DNA from: Trichomonas vaginalis G3
Taxonomy: Eukaryota; Parabasalia; Trichomonadida; Trichomonadidae
Direction: 5' to 3'
Length of the DNA stretch: 64,000 nt
Assembly (NCBI RefSeq): GCF_026262505.1
Contig: NC_067205.1
Span: forward strand, 14,818,001-14,882,000
In this document: positions 17,456-28,094 of the stretch, piece by piece
Numbering within the stretch: the stretch's first letter is position 1
Layout of the letters: every line of letters starts with the position of its first letter
Position numbers and translations under genes: made by a program
The notes under the pieces: generated by a model
Seen by the model: the letters and a program-made list of their open reading frames with translations, nothing else
Databases searched by the model: none
Told to the model about the DNA's origin: nothing

Positions 17456-18953
17456 AAAGTGCTATTGGTTTTGTAAACTTCTTTGCTTTCAATTCATCTG
17501 GACCGTCTCTGTCACCAGTATATTGTATTTGAACTGTACAACAGTTGAAATACCACCCATAAAGTCTTCTGAGTCAGCAAATGGAATGCCAAGCCAAAAG
17601 TTTGAACGGTCTCCATTTGATATTGAGTTTTTTGACCTCCTGTATGAGTCCATACTTTCACATATGGCATAATAGAACTTTGCATTTCAGGGTTAATGGT
17701 TGTTGTGAAGTTGTTGTTAAAGTTCATAGCATCTAATGTCAAGTTGTATGACCTCATATCCTCAACTGTAGAATATTCTTCTCTTGGATAATATTTGCCA
17801 TCTATGTTTATATGATATTTAATACCAGGGTTGTAGAAACAAGAATAGTCATTTATAGTTCGTCTGAACAGTACAAACATAGTATCTGCATGTTTCATTG
17901 CAGTTGTTAAAGCAATATCTGTTCTTGCACCTGGGTCAGCACTTTGGTTTCCAACTTCACCTGCAAAGTCTTTGACAGATATTTGGTGTATAGGGAACAT
18001 AAGTGGAACTGCAATATATTTGGCAGCTAAAGCATTTGAAATATCTGGGTCCAACATATAGACTGCAAGTCTGCTTTCTATTCTCTTGCATTCAAACTTT
18101 TCGCATGTGAACTTAACTGGGTCCCAAGCAGTTCCAGCAGCATTGAAATAATAGTTTACTTCAGTGTTGAAGTTTGAGAAACCAAAGTCTAAGTCAACCT
18201 TATCTTTGCAAAATTCGGCGAATGACGTTTGATTTGCTCCCTTTACGTCTGTAAGAGTGAATGGGTCTTGTGTTGGTGCAATGACTAAGTTATTTTTGCT
18301 TGGAGTAAGTTCGATAGAAATTTTCCTGCCCAGTTTGGCAAGTATCTTAAAAACCTGAAGATGAGGAAAGATGACAAAGGAACTCTAAGTTTCAATTTTA
18401 CTTTGGTTACTGCTGCTGCAGTTTGTCCAGAAAGGTTAACATAAACTCCTGGAACGTTAGGGTCAAGTCTTCTTATTTTCTCAATGGTGGCATACTGGTC
18501 TGTTTGTTCTCTAGCTTGTGGTTGTACTGAGTTTCTTAAAGCGAACCATTCATAGTTTGCCCATGTTACTGTTTGAACTAAGTCAGAGTTAGAATATATC
18601 TTATATCCCATGAAAACTTCTGGAGCATATTGGTATCCGACATAGAAAATTCCATTGCAACCTTTCTTGTCAGACAACTTGGCAGAAGGTTTTATTTCAA
18701 TGTCTTGTTCCACGTATAAGAAAGAGTTGTCAATAGAAATAATATGAAACCTGTCGCAAGCAATATCTACTGTTGTTGAAGAACCTTCTCCAAACTCACC
18801 TACGTTTCCATAAGAAACAGCAGTTGTATATTCGTAAGTTCCAGGAACTATTTCTGACCTTCTAATGGCATTGTCGCATTCGTTATACCATTCGGAAACA
18901 TTTCCATTCATGGCATCCAAAACTGTTGGCGTTATATTCTGAGCGGCGTACAT
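17349..18953 (-). pseudogene. Major capsid protein (double jelly-roll) region, broken
   Basis: Minus-strand translation begins MYAAQNITPTVLDAMNGNVS and includes phrases expected in Polinton major capsid proteins: VDIACDRFHIISIDNSFLYV, GIFYVGYQYAPEVFMGYKIY and LKLRVPLSSFLIFRFLRYL. Further along are SCFYNPGIKYHINIDGKYYP and a C-terminal MKPAGAPQIGITTASIEQIL. Size and beta-rich character fit the double jelly-roll capsid described for Mavericks. It forms the particle shell in family members. It is a fossil with about two breaks. It lies next to the large structural protein, both on the minus strand. Confidence 0.82.
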
Positions 18954-18985
18954 TTCATATGGGTAAAAATATAGAATAGTTGGAT

Positions 18986-21900
18986 TTATATGTCATAATA
19001 GAACCCACGTGGACCAAGCTTTACTTTCTTCCTGACTGAGTGTTTAACTCTTCTTTTTCCTTCATTGCCACTACTTTCACTAGATGAAGTTACTTCTTCA
19101 CTACTTTCTCCAACTCTTCTCTTCTTCTTTGGTGCAACTTTTGGTAACTTGCCCTCTGCTTCAAGTTGTTGCATCTTTGCCTCATGTTCACCTAGTATGT
19201 TGTAAATTTCCCATGTCCTTTTTGCCTTTGGGCTCTGGTCGCCCATCTCAGGTAACCTATATCCTAGAAAGATTTTGTCATAGTTTGTATTTGAGTCTTC
19301 GCTTATTGTTTGCATGACTCTTTCCTGAGTTTCCGGTTCAAGCTCTTCAAACAGTGCCTGTCCATATGGAATAAGCTCGTTTCCAAATATATGTTTTTGT
19401 AGCCATTCTGGTTTTCTTTCCATGTTACCAACAATATCTTTTGTGAATGGGAAGGCTTCTACCCAATCTTTCAGTCTTGCGTCATTTATTTCTGTAGTTG
19501 GTTTTATTTTGTCATGGAACATGTTTTTCAATACTAACATTTCATTTGGTACTATCCATTTGAGTTTTCTTAAATATTCATCCATTCTCGATTCATTGTC
19601 TGAAAAGTAAGTTTTTATGACATTTTGCAAACTTTCGTTTGCAAGGTCATGTACAATAGGTTCTCTTCCTTCTCTGTCCCTAACTCTCTTTCTAAACTCT
19701 TCACCAAATATACCATCTTTATGGTTCTGTGTAGTTCTTTGAGATAAATGTTCTAGAACGTCAGGTGTTATATTTCCATCAGCCATGTTCATTTCATACT
19801 GGTCCAAAATATCTGCATCTTTCATATCTTTCAATGGCATTAAAGCCGCGCTTAAAATACCAGCTATATCTGGTTCACCATTCACTTCCATTGCGTCTAC
19901 AACTTCTTGGAATTGAGGTTGTAAGTTTATGAACCACCTATCCGGATTAGCTTTATGACCCCATCTCATTGTAGTTCCATAGTCTGCAGAAACAAAAGTA
20001 GGTCTGTTTCCATCTTGGCTAGGTTCTGAATGAACTTTAAACAATGTTTCATTTTTATATGTTTTCTTGAAATTTAACCTTTTATTTTCACCGAGTTCAT
20101 CCAAAGATTGAACGTTAAATGCTCGTAAGTAAAAAGGGTTGTTGTATTTGTGTACATTTTCTTTCAGTACTTCCATTCTATGCTGAATATTTTCATCTGG
20201 TGTTGGAGTCTTTTGTATGTCGGCAAACATTTTTCGATATTCTTCTACTATGTCAGCCGAATTTTTTTTAGACTCTTGGAAAGATTCCATATTCTCCGCA
20301 TACACTTGTTGAGGGTCAAGATTTTTCGGCTGTTCCAAATCTTCATCTAGTTCTGTGAGGTTAGTTTCCAAAGGAGGGACTTGTTCGTTTCCTTCAGGCT
20401 CTTCTAGCTGTTGTTGCTGAACTATTTCTTCCATGTCTGGTTGTATCTGAACTTCTTCCTGTTGAGTTTCTTGTACCTCATCTGCTGGCATTTCATATAT
20501 TCCGAGACCGTTTTCAACAAGTTCCCTATCTAAGTCATCCGGACTCATAAACCTTTCTTCTTTCGTTCCGTCTCTATTTTTTACGCGTTTCATGAAGAGA
20601 GTTGTATTGTCATTTAGCTCTGACACCAAATATCTCGGAGTAAATTCGTTCATGTCATTTGGATGATATGCTATTAAATCATATCCCTTAGCGAGCTTGT
20701 ATTTTCCAGGTTTGAGATTATATCCCATTTGGTGCTGAGCCATAAAGCTAAATAGGTTCGGGTCAGTATTTCCATCCTTGAACTTTCTAATAGCTTCTTT
20801 ATATCTGTCACTAAAGTCAATAGTATCTGGGTAACTATACTCTTCCTTCAGCATTTTTAAGAATTCTTGGTTTCCTTGTTCTCTACTTCTTTTATGTCCT
20901 TGCTCTGTTTGTGGTTGTTGTTGTGCTGGTTGTTGTTGTTGTGGAGGTGGTTGTTGTGCTGGTTGTTGTGTTGGTTGTTGTGTTGGTTGTTGTGTTGGTT
21001 GTTGTGTTGGTTGTTGTGTTGGTTGTTGTGTTGGTTGTTGTGTTGGTTTTGGTGCATGCCTATGTCTGTGTCCATGTGACGATGTAAATGTTTTAGGTAG
21101 TCCTGGTGCAGGTGCTTCTCTTGGAGGGTTTGGTGGTATATAAGTTCCACTAGCTAGTATATAAGTTCCGCCAGCTGGTATATAAGTTCCACCAGCTGGC
21201 ACATATGTTCCATCTGCAGCGTAATGTCCTACCTGACTTTTCGTTCTTAAGAAAGCATTTACTAGGTCTGTTTTGGTCTGTTGTAACTCTTTTTCTTGAC
21301 TTTCCACAACAGTTGCTCTAACGGCGTCATAGGCACTTTGAACTGCCTGTCTCGTTGCTGCATCTGTTATTTTCGTCATATTTTGTGCTACTTCTTTTAA
21401 CTCTTTGTCGAAACCTTCAGACTTCAGTTTCTTTCCAGATGAGAAGTCGTTCACTTGTTTCACCTTACTATGAAGAGCTTCGAAGGCGTTCTTAAAGTCA
21501 GCATTCATTAAAGCTTCATTTGAACTGTCTTCATCCGCTTGTATTTTTGTCCTTATTGACCCTATAAGTTGGGCTGCTTTAGCGTTGGCTTGGGCATCTA
21601 ACCAGTCATTGTTAGCTTTTATATATTCTGCGCTTTTCATTGCCTTTTGCATGGCTGCGTCGTTATTTTTACTTTCTTGTGCTAAGTTTTCATACTGTAC
21701 GGTTTGGTTTTGCAACTGTAAAAGTTTTTCTGCCTTTACATTTGCTTCAACTTCTTTTTATACTCATCGCTATCCATATATGTCTTCAGGGCTTTTTGTT
21801 TTATTTCTTCATCTTTCAGTACTTTATATTGAGTAGTATGGTTTTTCAAATTTATGACATCTTGTTCCATTTTTGCTACTTCTGCTGCTTTTTCTGACAC

Positions 21901-22353
21901 TTTTTTCGCATATTGCTCTGTACTTAGTTCTTTCAGTTGTTCTTCTTTCTTCTTTTTCTCTACGTTTAACTCATTGAGTTTCTTTGTGTGTCTGTCATAT
22001 TCTAGTTTCTTTTCGTTTTCACTTATTTGCTTCTGTATGTCTATGTTTGACTTTTTGACATCTGTTATTTGATTTTTGAGTGAACTCAAATTCATTTGAC
22101 TTTGAGGGTTATAGGCTGTTCCGTCTGCAGCTCCACCATAGCCTGCCATTTTCGCTAAAAGTGCCGCTCTTAAACCTCCACTCTGTGCACCAATAACTCG
22201 GTTTAAAAGCATAGGGTTGCTTGACATTTGTTGCAACATAGTGGGGTCATTCAGCATTTGTTGTTGCAACTGTTGTTGTGGTGTCAGTCTTACTATTGGA
22301 TGTTTCAATGCTCTCTTCCTCTTACGTATATTCTTACGTAGCTTACGTGGCAT
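18986..22353 (-). pseudogene. Large structural/core protein region of the Maverick
   Basis: The N-terminal side (MPRKLRKNIRKRKRALKHP) is strongly basic, then Gln-rich, then a long Lys/Glu coiled coil (KKSNIDIQKQISENEKKLEY). Further on are helical segments, four GTYxPAG-type repeats, an (HRHRHAPK) His patch, a Pro-Thr-Gln-Gln array, an acidic Gln/Glu-rich stretch and a long C-terminal domain (KYNNPFYLRAFNVQSLDELG, WEIYNILGEHEAKMQQL) ending in a basic Ser-rich tail. I do not recognise the family. Position next to the capsid gene and a DNA-binding-like basic head suggest a core or scaffold protein. It is either one broken gene or two adjacent ones. Confidence 0.6.
20949..21048 (-). repeat. 12-bp minisatellite encoding Pro-Thr-Gln-Gln
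   Basis: About eight copies of GGTTGTTGTGTT (plus strand) sit inside the large structural protein gene; on the coding strand each gives PTQQ. The first copies have a GCT variant (PAQQ). In-frame length makes it free to expand and contract without damage. Confidence 0.9.
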
Positions 22354-22435
22354 TTTAAGTGAAGTTAAAAAGCGGTTTTTGACAGATGTTTATATGACAC
22401 TTTCTCCGGTTTATAGGACCTCTCTCATATTCTAT

Positions 22436-22627
22436 CTAAAACTCATAGTCATGTATATCCTCTAACCATCTCATAACGGTTTCCAAACCACTTTTATCGG
22501 ATGTAAAGTAAAAACATGGATGGTTATGTACAACGTCTAAAGTTTCTAAAGAGTCTCTCAAAGTATACTTCCTTGGAACGCCCGTAACTTTTCTGTAGCG
22601 ACGATAGACCCTTACTTGTCCGGACAT
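22436..22627 (-). CDS. 63-residue terminal Maverick gene
   Basis: The frame starts at an ATG (MSGQVRVYRRYRKVTGVPRK) and gives a small basic protein with a globular second half (LDVVHNHPCFYFTSDKSGLE, ending WLEDIHDYEF). It is the outermost gene on this side, 35 bases from the terminal repeats. No family recognised. Being the first gene inside the terminus, it may be controlled by signals in the end repeat. Confidence 0.5.
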   Translation of the reverse strand: MSGQVRVYRRYRKVTGVPRKYTLRDSLETLDVVHNHPCFYFTSDKSGLETVMRWLEDIHDYEF

Positions 22628-22662
22628 AGTTATACTATTTTGAGTTCTCTACAAAAATTTTA

Positions 22663-22781
22663 GGGGCTAGAAGGCACGAAGTGCCTGGAAGGCCCCCTTA
22701 CCCAAAAAACCTCATTTTATACTAAACTCATTTTATACTAACATCTTCGGGGCTAGAGGGCACGAAGTGCCTGGAGGCCCC
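22663..22781. repeat. Two hairpin-forming end repeats of the Maverick
   Basis: Two copies of a 33-34 base unit (GGGGCTAGA, GGCACGAAGTGCC, TGGA, then GGCCCC) lie at 22663-22696 and 22749-22781. The core GGCACGAAGTGCC and the outer GGGGC/GCCCC can fold into a hairpin. Between them CTCATTTTATACTAA occurs twice. A poly-T run follows at about 22788-22811. No Maverick gene is seen beyond, so this is taken as the right end. The matching left terminal repeat is outside the window. Confidence 0.6.
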
Positions 22782-22811
22782 ACTACCTTTTTTTTTTTTT
22801 TTTTTTTTTAT

Positions 22812-23941
22812 ATTTGATATATTATATGCTTTCCTTTCATTTTTCAAATTTTTCATAATATTTATTAAGTAATTTTTCATAACATTATGATGTAATTTAT
22901 ATCTCTCACTATTGGTATTTTAATATATGATATTTAGAAGCTTTTTAAATTTTTTTAAGAATAATTCATAAGCCAGTTAAGATATATCAAAAATAACACA
23001 AAATATATAATACTGATATCATGAAGAACTTATGTTATGATTTTTATGTTCTAATTTCAATTTTTGAAGAATTTTTATCCTTGGAGTGCTGGACTTTGTT
23101 TTTTGGACCTCTTTTTCAACTCTTTGAAAAATGAGTTTTTTTAAAAATAAATAAGATAAGTAGCAAGGGTATATATGTACCAATGTATTGATGAGAAGAA
23201 AAAATACCTTCATCGATCAAAAAATGCTGAAATTTTTTTCCTCAAGTTAAATTATAAAAAGTTGATTTTTTCATGATTTTTTCAAACTCGGCCAATAATA
23301 AAAATTTGAAGCCCAAAGTTATATATGTAATGAGAATGCCTTAATTAAATCTATATCTTAAATCAAAATTAAAATAATTTTATTACAATGAAGTGAAATA
23401 AGGGGTTTTATTATTTTGGAGGATAAGAGGATTGATAGAGCTCTATGAATTTTTTGAGAACTTTCTAATCCTTGTAGTGCACCCTTAAAAAAATCAATAA
23501 TTTTATTTTGTTAAAAATGGATTTATATTTAATGAAACAGCTTTTATCTCTACTTTAGTTCATTAATGAAACTTTGGACAAATATGGTTCTAATTTCCAA
23601 ATTTTTTCGGTTGGGAAAAATTTTCATTCAATTAAATTTGAAATCATCAGAAAAAATACGATATGCATTAAATGTTATTCATCAGTTTTTAATCATCTTT
23701 TGAAAATTCTTCAAGAGACAGAAAAAATCAAATTGAATTCATATTCAATTCAATAAAAGTGTTATTGTTTTTAAAAATTGATTTTGACTGATAAATATAC
23801 TCTGAGAATGAAAATTATTGATCTGTGTTCTATTTCCTTCAAATTTCAAAAGAAATTTAACAAAAAAAATTGAAAACGATAGAAGTCTGAAAATTTTAAA
23901 TTACATTATTTCATTTATTAAAGAACATTATTAGAAATCAG
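22812..23941. other. Intergenic AT-rich DNA, no gene seen
   Basis: More than 75 percent A/T by eye, without a credible coding frame. Two related strings, ATCCTTGGAGTGCTGG near 23080 and AATCCTTGTAGTGCACCC near 23470, may be remnants of a dispersed repeat. I see no RNA gene. Confidence 0.6.
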
Positions 23942-24111
23942 ATGTTCGCAAGCATCCCATATGCATTGTTCACTGAATATGAACATTTAAGTGATATAAA
24001 TCCATACGAAGAATTTACAGCACAAACATGCATTGAATGCAATTATATCATTCCTCTACCAATGACATTAACTGAATCATTGCAAGTCAATGTTACAGAC
24101 GGATCACTATG
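23942..24111 (+). pseudogene. Short host frame interrupted by the hAT-like element
   Basis: A frame from ATG reads MFASIPYALFTEYEHLSDIN and IECNYIIPLPMTLTESLQV, then meets the transposon end at 24112. On the other side of the insertion (from 26802, after the target duplication) the same frame continues for about a dozen codons to a stop, so the uninterrupted frame was roughly 66 residues. The sequence looks protein-like but I do not recognise it; it could be the start of a decayed gene. The insertion adds 2.7 kb and an early stop. Confidence 0.4.
24104..24111. repeat. Target-site duplication, left
   Basis: TCACTATG directly abuts the left transposon end and is repeated exactly at 26794-26801. 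Confidence 0.85.
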
Positions 24112-26793
24112 TAGGGATGCGACGGTTTTACGCCATGACCGTTTAAAAATAGAATAATACGCCATTTTTGGGGCCGAATGGCGGGTACGAAGTAGCCGCC
24201 ATTCGGCCGAATAACAAAACAATACAAAATTATCGCCGTCCTTTTTTTTTCTTTCTCTCTCTCTCTCTCTTTCTTTTCTCTTTCCTCTTTTTACTCCTCT
24301 TTCTCTTTTCATCATTAAACGTAGAAAGATATATTAATATTATTTTAAAATTAAAAAAAAATAAAGAAAGTATAATAAGTAATTATTTAGTTATCGATAT
24401 ATATATATGTAAAGTGATAATCTGAGGAGGAGTCTGAGGATTAGACCGAGGAGTAGTTTGAGGAGTTTGATGATAATCTGAGGAGTTTGAGGAGTAGTCT
24501 GAGGAGTTTGAGGAGTAGTCTGAGGAGTTTGAGGATAATCTGAGGAGTTTGAGGATAATCTGAGGAGTTGTCTGAGGAGTAGTTTCAGGAGTTGTCTGAG
24601 GATAATTTGAGGAGTTTGAGGAGTAGTCTGAGGAGTTTGAGGATAATCTGAGGAGTTTGAGGATAATCTGAGGAGTTTGAGGAGTAGTCTGAGGAGTTTG
24701 AGGAGTAGTCTGAGGAGTTTGAGGAGTAGTCTGAGGAGTTTGAGGAGTAGTCTGAGGAGTTTGAGGATAATCTGAGGAGTTTGAGGAGTAGTCTGAGGAG
24801 TTTGAGGATAATCTGAGGAGGAGTCTGAGGATTAGACCGAGGAGTAGTCTGAGGAGTTTGAGGATAATCTGAGGAGGAGTCTGAGGATTAGACCGAGGAG
24901 TAGTCTGAGGAGTTTGAGGATAATCTGAGGAGGAGTTTGAGGAGTAGTTTGAGGAGTTTGAGGATAATCTGAGGAGTTTGAGGAGTAGTCTGAGGAGTTT
25001 GAGGAGTAGTCTGAGGAGTTTGAGGAGTAGTCTGAGGAGTTTGAGGAGTAGTCTGAGGAGTTTGAGGAGTAGTCTGAGGAGTTTGAGGAGTAGTCTGAGG
25101 AGTTTGAGGATAATCTGAGGAGGTTGAGGAGTAGTCTGAGGAGTTTGAGGATAATCTGAGGAGGAGTCTGAGGATTAGACCGAGGAGTAGTCTGAGGAGT
25201 TTGAGGATAATCTGAGGAGGAGTTTGAGGAGTAGTCTGAGGAGTTTGAGGATAATCTGAGGAGTTTGAGGATAATCTGAGGAGGTTGAGGAGTAGTCTGA
25301 GGAGTTTGAGGATAATCTGAGGAGGAGTCTGAGGATTAGACCGAGGAGTAGTCTGAGGAGTTTGAGGATAATCTGAGGAGGAGTTTGAGGAGGAGTTTGA
25401 GGATAATCTGAGGAGGAGTCTGAGGATTAGACTGAGGAGTAGTTTGAGGATAATCTGAGGAGGAATCTGAGGATTAGACCGAGGAGTAGTCTGAGAAGTT
25501 TGAGGATAATCTGAGGAGGAGTTTGAGGATTAGACTGAGGAGTTTGAGGATAATCTGAGGAGTTTGAGGATAATCTGAGGAGGTTGAGGAGTAGTCTGAG
25601 GAGTTTGAGGATAATCTGAGGAGGAGTCTGAGGATTAGACCGAGGAGTAGTCTGAGGAGTTTGAGGATAATCTGAGGAGGAGTTTGAGGATAATCTGAGG
25701 AGTTTGAGGATAATCTGAGGAGGTTGAGGAGTAGTCTGAGGAGTTTGAGGATAATCTGAGGAGGAGTCTGAGGATTAGACCGAGGAGTAGTCTGAGGAGT
25801 TTGAGGATAATCTGAGGAGGAGTTTGAGGATAATCTGAGGAGGAGTCTGAGGATTAGACTGAGGAGTAGTTTGAGGATAATCTGAGGAGGTTGAGGAGTA
25901 GTCTGAGGAGTTTGAGGATAATCTGAGGAGGAGTCTGAGGATAATCTGAGGAGTAGTTTCAGGAGTAGTCTGAGGATAATCTGAGGAGGAGTTTGAGGAT
26001 AATCTGAGGAGGAGTCTGAGGATAATCTGAGGAGGAGTCTGAGGATAATCTGAGGAGTAGTTTCAGGAGTAGTCTGAGGACTAGTCTCAGGACTAGTCTG
26101 ATGAGGAGGACTCTAAGGAGTAGTCTGAAGAGTAGTCTCAGGAGGAAGATCTGAGGAGGAGTCTTATGAGGAAGATCTGAGGAGTAGTCTGATGAGGAGG
26201 GGTCTAAGGAGTAGTCTGAGGATGATGAGTAATCTGATAAGGAGTAGTCTGAGGATGATCTGAGGATAACCTGATGACTAGTCTAGGAGTGGTCTAATAA
26301 AAATGTAAAATATTTTCAAAGAAAAAATTCTATGAATTTTATATTTTAATTCTTAGCATTATATTGAGTAAAATAAACATAAATATCAAAATTTGAAATT
26401 GAACACGCCAAAAAATTGATAATCCACATTCAATATTTTGTAAGTGGCGTACTTTTTGAATACTCGCCATACGCCTTGGAGTTCTCAATTTTGAATTCGC
26501 CTTTATTTGGGCGACCTCAGAAAAATACGACATTAAGAAAATATTGTATGAGATTTTAAATTTGAACACGCTCTACCTTAAGGAATTAAATTTATTAAGA
26601 TATATTTATATATAATAAACGATTACTTAAAAAAAAGTATTTCATCGCTTATGTAAGTTTCAAAAAAATCACGAAAATAAAAAAATCAAGATTAAAATTT
26701 TATTTTTAATTTTTGAATTTCTCAAATGGCGAAATTTTTGGGCGAACAAAAAAAATGTACGCCCGGTCAAATGGCGTGTTTAACGCATCCCTA
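24112..26793. mobile_element. Non-autonomous hAT-like DNA transposon
   Basis: The ends are TAGGGATGCG at the left and CGCATCCCTA at the right, flanked by the 8-bp target duplication TCACTATG. TAGGG/CAGGG termini with 8-bp duplications are typical of the hAT superfamily. Inside the ends, CGCCAT and GACCG recur in both orientations (for example ACGCCATGACCG at the left and CGGTCAAATGGCG at the right), like subterminal transposase sites. A perfect 13-bp stem formed by GGCCGAATGGCGG and its complement lies at about 24172-24208. There is no transposase; the interior is mostly minisatellite. A related autonomous element elsewhere in the genome must have moved it. Confidence 0.85.
24421..26290. repeat. 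1.9-kb GAGG minisatellite inside the hAT-like element
   Basis: Higher-order mixtures of 20-21 bp units, TCTGAGGAGTTTGAGGATAA and TGAGGAGTTTGAGGAGTAG, and a longer variant containing TCTGAGGATTAGACCGAGG. The plus strand is purine-rich throughout. Units become irregular after about 26070. A CT microsatellite lies just before it at about 24250-24310. No coding frame is maintained. Confidence 0.95.
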
Positions 26794-26801
26794 TCACTAT
26801 G
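26794..26801. repeat. Target-site duplication, right
   Basis: TCACTATG directly follows the right transposon end at 26793 and matches 24104-24111. Confidence 0.85.
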
Positions 26802-27312
26802 CATTAGACACTGTCTGACGATACTGTCATGAAGTTTAGGTTTTTTGTCTTCTATTTTTGATTTTAAATTTTTTTTGGATTTTTGTAAAGTTTTGAGCGG
26901 TTGTCAACTAAAAATTAACGATTTTAAATTTTTAAATGCACCATTATTATTTATTATTAATACCCCTTTTAAATATCTCATATTATAATATATTCAATCC
27001 CGTAAAATTTATACGTTATTTTGTATTTTTTTTTATAAAAAAATCAAAAACGTTCAGTTCACATTCGGACAAAATCTATTCAATTGTCTTGGATAAATGA
27101 CAGTTTTCTCTCAAATGTCTTGGATAAAAGACAATTTATTATCAACTGTCTTGGATAAAAAACATTTTTCTCAATATTGTCGGTGGTTTGAGACATCTTT
27201 TTCTCAATTCATACTCAATTGTCTAGATTTTCTATAACTTACAATCTACCTTCTAAGCAAAATAGACCCTTCTATGGCCCGTGTGAAGCGTTATTTTAGC
27301 GTCGGTTATGCC
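26802..27312. other. Intergenic DNA with TGTCTTGGATAAA repeats
   Basis: AT-rich spacer. At 27081-27168 the string TGTCTTGGATAAA occurs three times, each followed by a GACA- or AACA-type end that gives a weak TGTC/GACA dyad. No coding frame seen. Confidence 0.6.
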
Positions 27313-27426
27313 ATACTTGTAGAAGTATCCGAGGGATTCGTACTCGAATTCCTCGTTTACATTCTACAAGTATAGCAAGCCTTAGGGATGCTCATTTTGA
27401 TGGGTCTAACCGCTTAGACCCATCAA
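27313..27426. other. Structured island with two strong hairpins
   Basis: A long hairpin at 27313-27373 has an outer 12-bp stem (ATACTTGTAGAA with TTCTACAAGTAT), a small internal loop, and an inner 11-bp stem with one mismatch (CGAGGGATTCG with CGAATTCCTCG) around a 4-base loop. A second perfect hairpin follows at 27397-27426 (TTGATGGGTCTAA with TTAGACCCATCAA around CCGC). The island is clearly richer in G/C than its flanks. TAGGGATGC between the two hairpins equals the hAT-like terminus. It may be a folded RNA gene or a small inverted-repeat element; nothing here decides. Confidence 0.5.
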
Positions 27427-27524
27427 TTTTCAATTATATTATATCATTTAAAGAAGCCGGATCAAACAACACAGTTGGACCATAAGAACACCTTGAGTAT
27501 GATAGACTTTACTCACCACTTTCC

Positions 27525-27780
27525 ATTAAACTCCCCTCACTACTCCTCCACTCTCCTCATCACTAGCCAAATTCCATCAGATCTCCTCCATTCTACACAG
27601 ATCTCCTCAGATCTCCTCCATTCTACACAGATCTCCTCAGATATCCTCCATTCTACTCAGATCTCCTCAATACCACTCAGATATCCTCCAATCCACTCAT
27701 TACTTCTCAAATCTCCTCAGTTTCCATCAAGCTCTCCTCATAAGTCTCAGCTTTCTCTCATTCATCAAACCTCTAACCTG
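27525..27780. repeat. CTCCTCAG-type tandem repeats with a 30-bp period
   Basis: Units such as CAGATCTCCTCAGATCTCC and TCCATTCTACACAGAT repeat with a 30-bp period. The core CTCCTCAG is the complement of the CTGAGGAG core of the minisatellite 1.2 kb to the left, so related repeats lie here in the opposite orientation. A frame from 27499 (112 residues, with SDLLHSTQIS repeats and a hydrophobic C-terminus) is open across it, but the repeat alone explains this and I do not call a gene. Confidence 0.75.
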
Positions 27781-28094
27781 ATTTCATTTCTCTTAGGCTC
27801 TAGTTTTCTCTTCCTTATCATTTTATTGTTTGAATAAAAATTTATTTCTTAATTTTTTAAAAATTTTATGTTTATTTTATATATTCCAAATAAAAACGTT
27901 CAAATAGTTCTAATATATCAAACATTAGTGCAATACTTTCTGAATTTTAAATAATTTTTTCAAAATTAAATAGAAATAAGAAAGGAAAAAAAAGGAAAGA
28001 AGAAAGAGAAGAGAAAAAGGGAAAGAAGAAAGAGAAGAGGAAGAAAAAAATAGGACATATTTGGAATCTACGCGCTTTTTTTGAATGTTCATAT

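Larger units (their letters stand above)
1..22811. mobile_element. Maverick/Polinton element, left end outside window
   Basis: The region carries the hallmark Polinton set: a retroviral-type integrase with chromodomain, family-B DNA polymerase, A32/FtsK-type packaging ATPase, a superfamily 3 helicase and double-jelly-roll capsid protein, with many small genes packed head to tail and AT-rich leaders. Genes lie on both strands, with the capsid block on the minus strand at the right. The right end is placed at two copies of a hairpin repeat and a poly-T run near 22.66-22.81 kb. The left terminal repeat is not in the window, so no terminal-repeat pair or target duplication can be tested. The copy is broken, with roughly half a dozen or more breaks, but many genes remain open, which suggests modest age. 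I did not recognise the adenain-like protease typical of the family. Confidence 0.93.

Noticed and set aside
22812-23941. Possible tRNA or snRNA in the long intergenic regions
   Set aside because: No B-box-like GTTCRANNC with matching stems, and no snRNA motifs seen by eye.
24421-26290. Coding Glu/Glu-rich repeat protein or telomere-type repeat
   Set aside because: Unit lengths of 20 and 21 alternate and break every frame, and the motif is not a telomere repeat.
27499-27837. 112-residue frame with SDLLHSTQIS repeats
   Set aside because: The 30-bp repeat explains the open frame; no other support for a gene.
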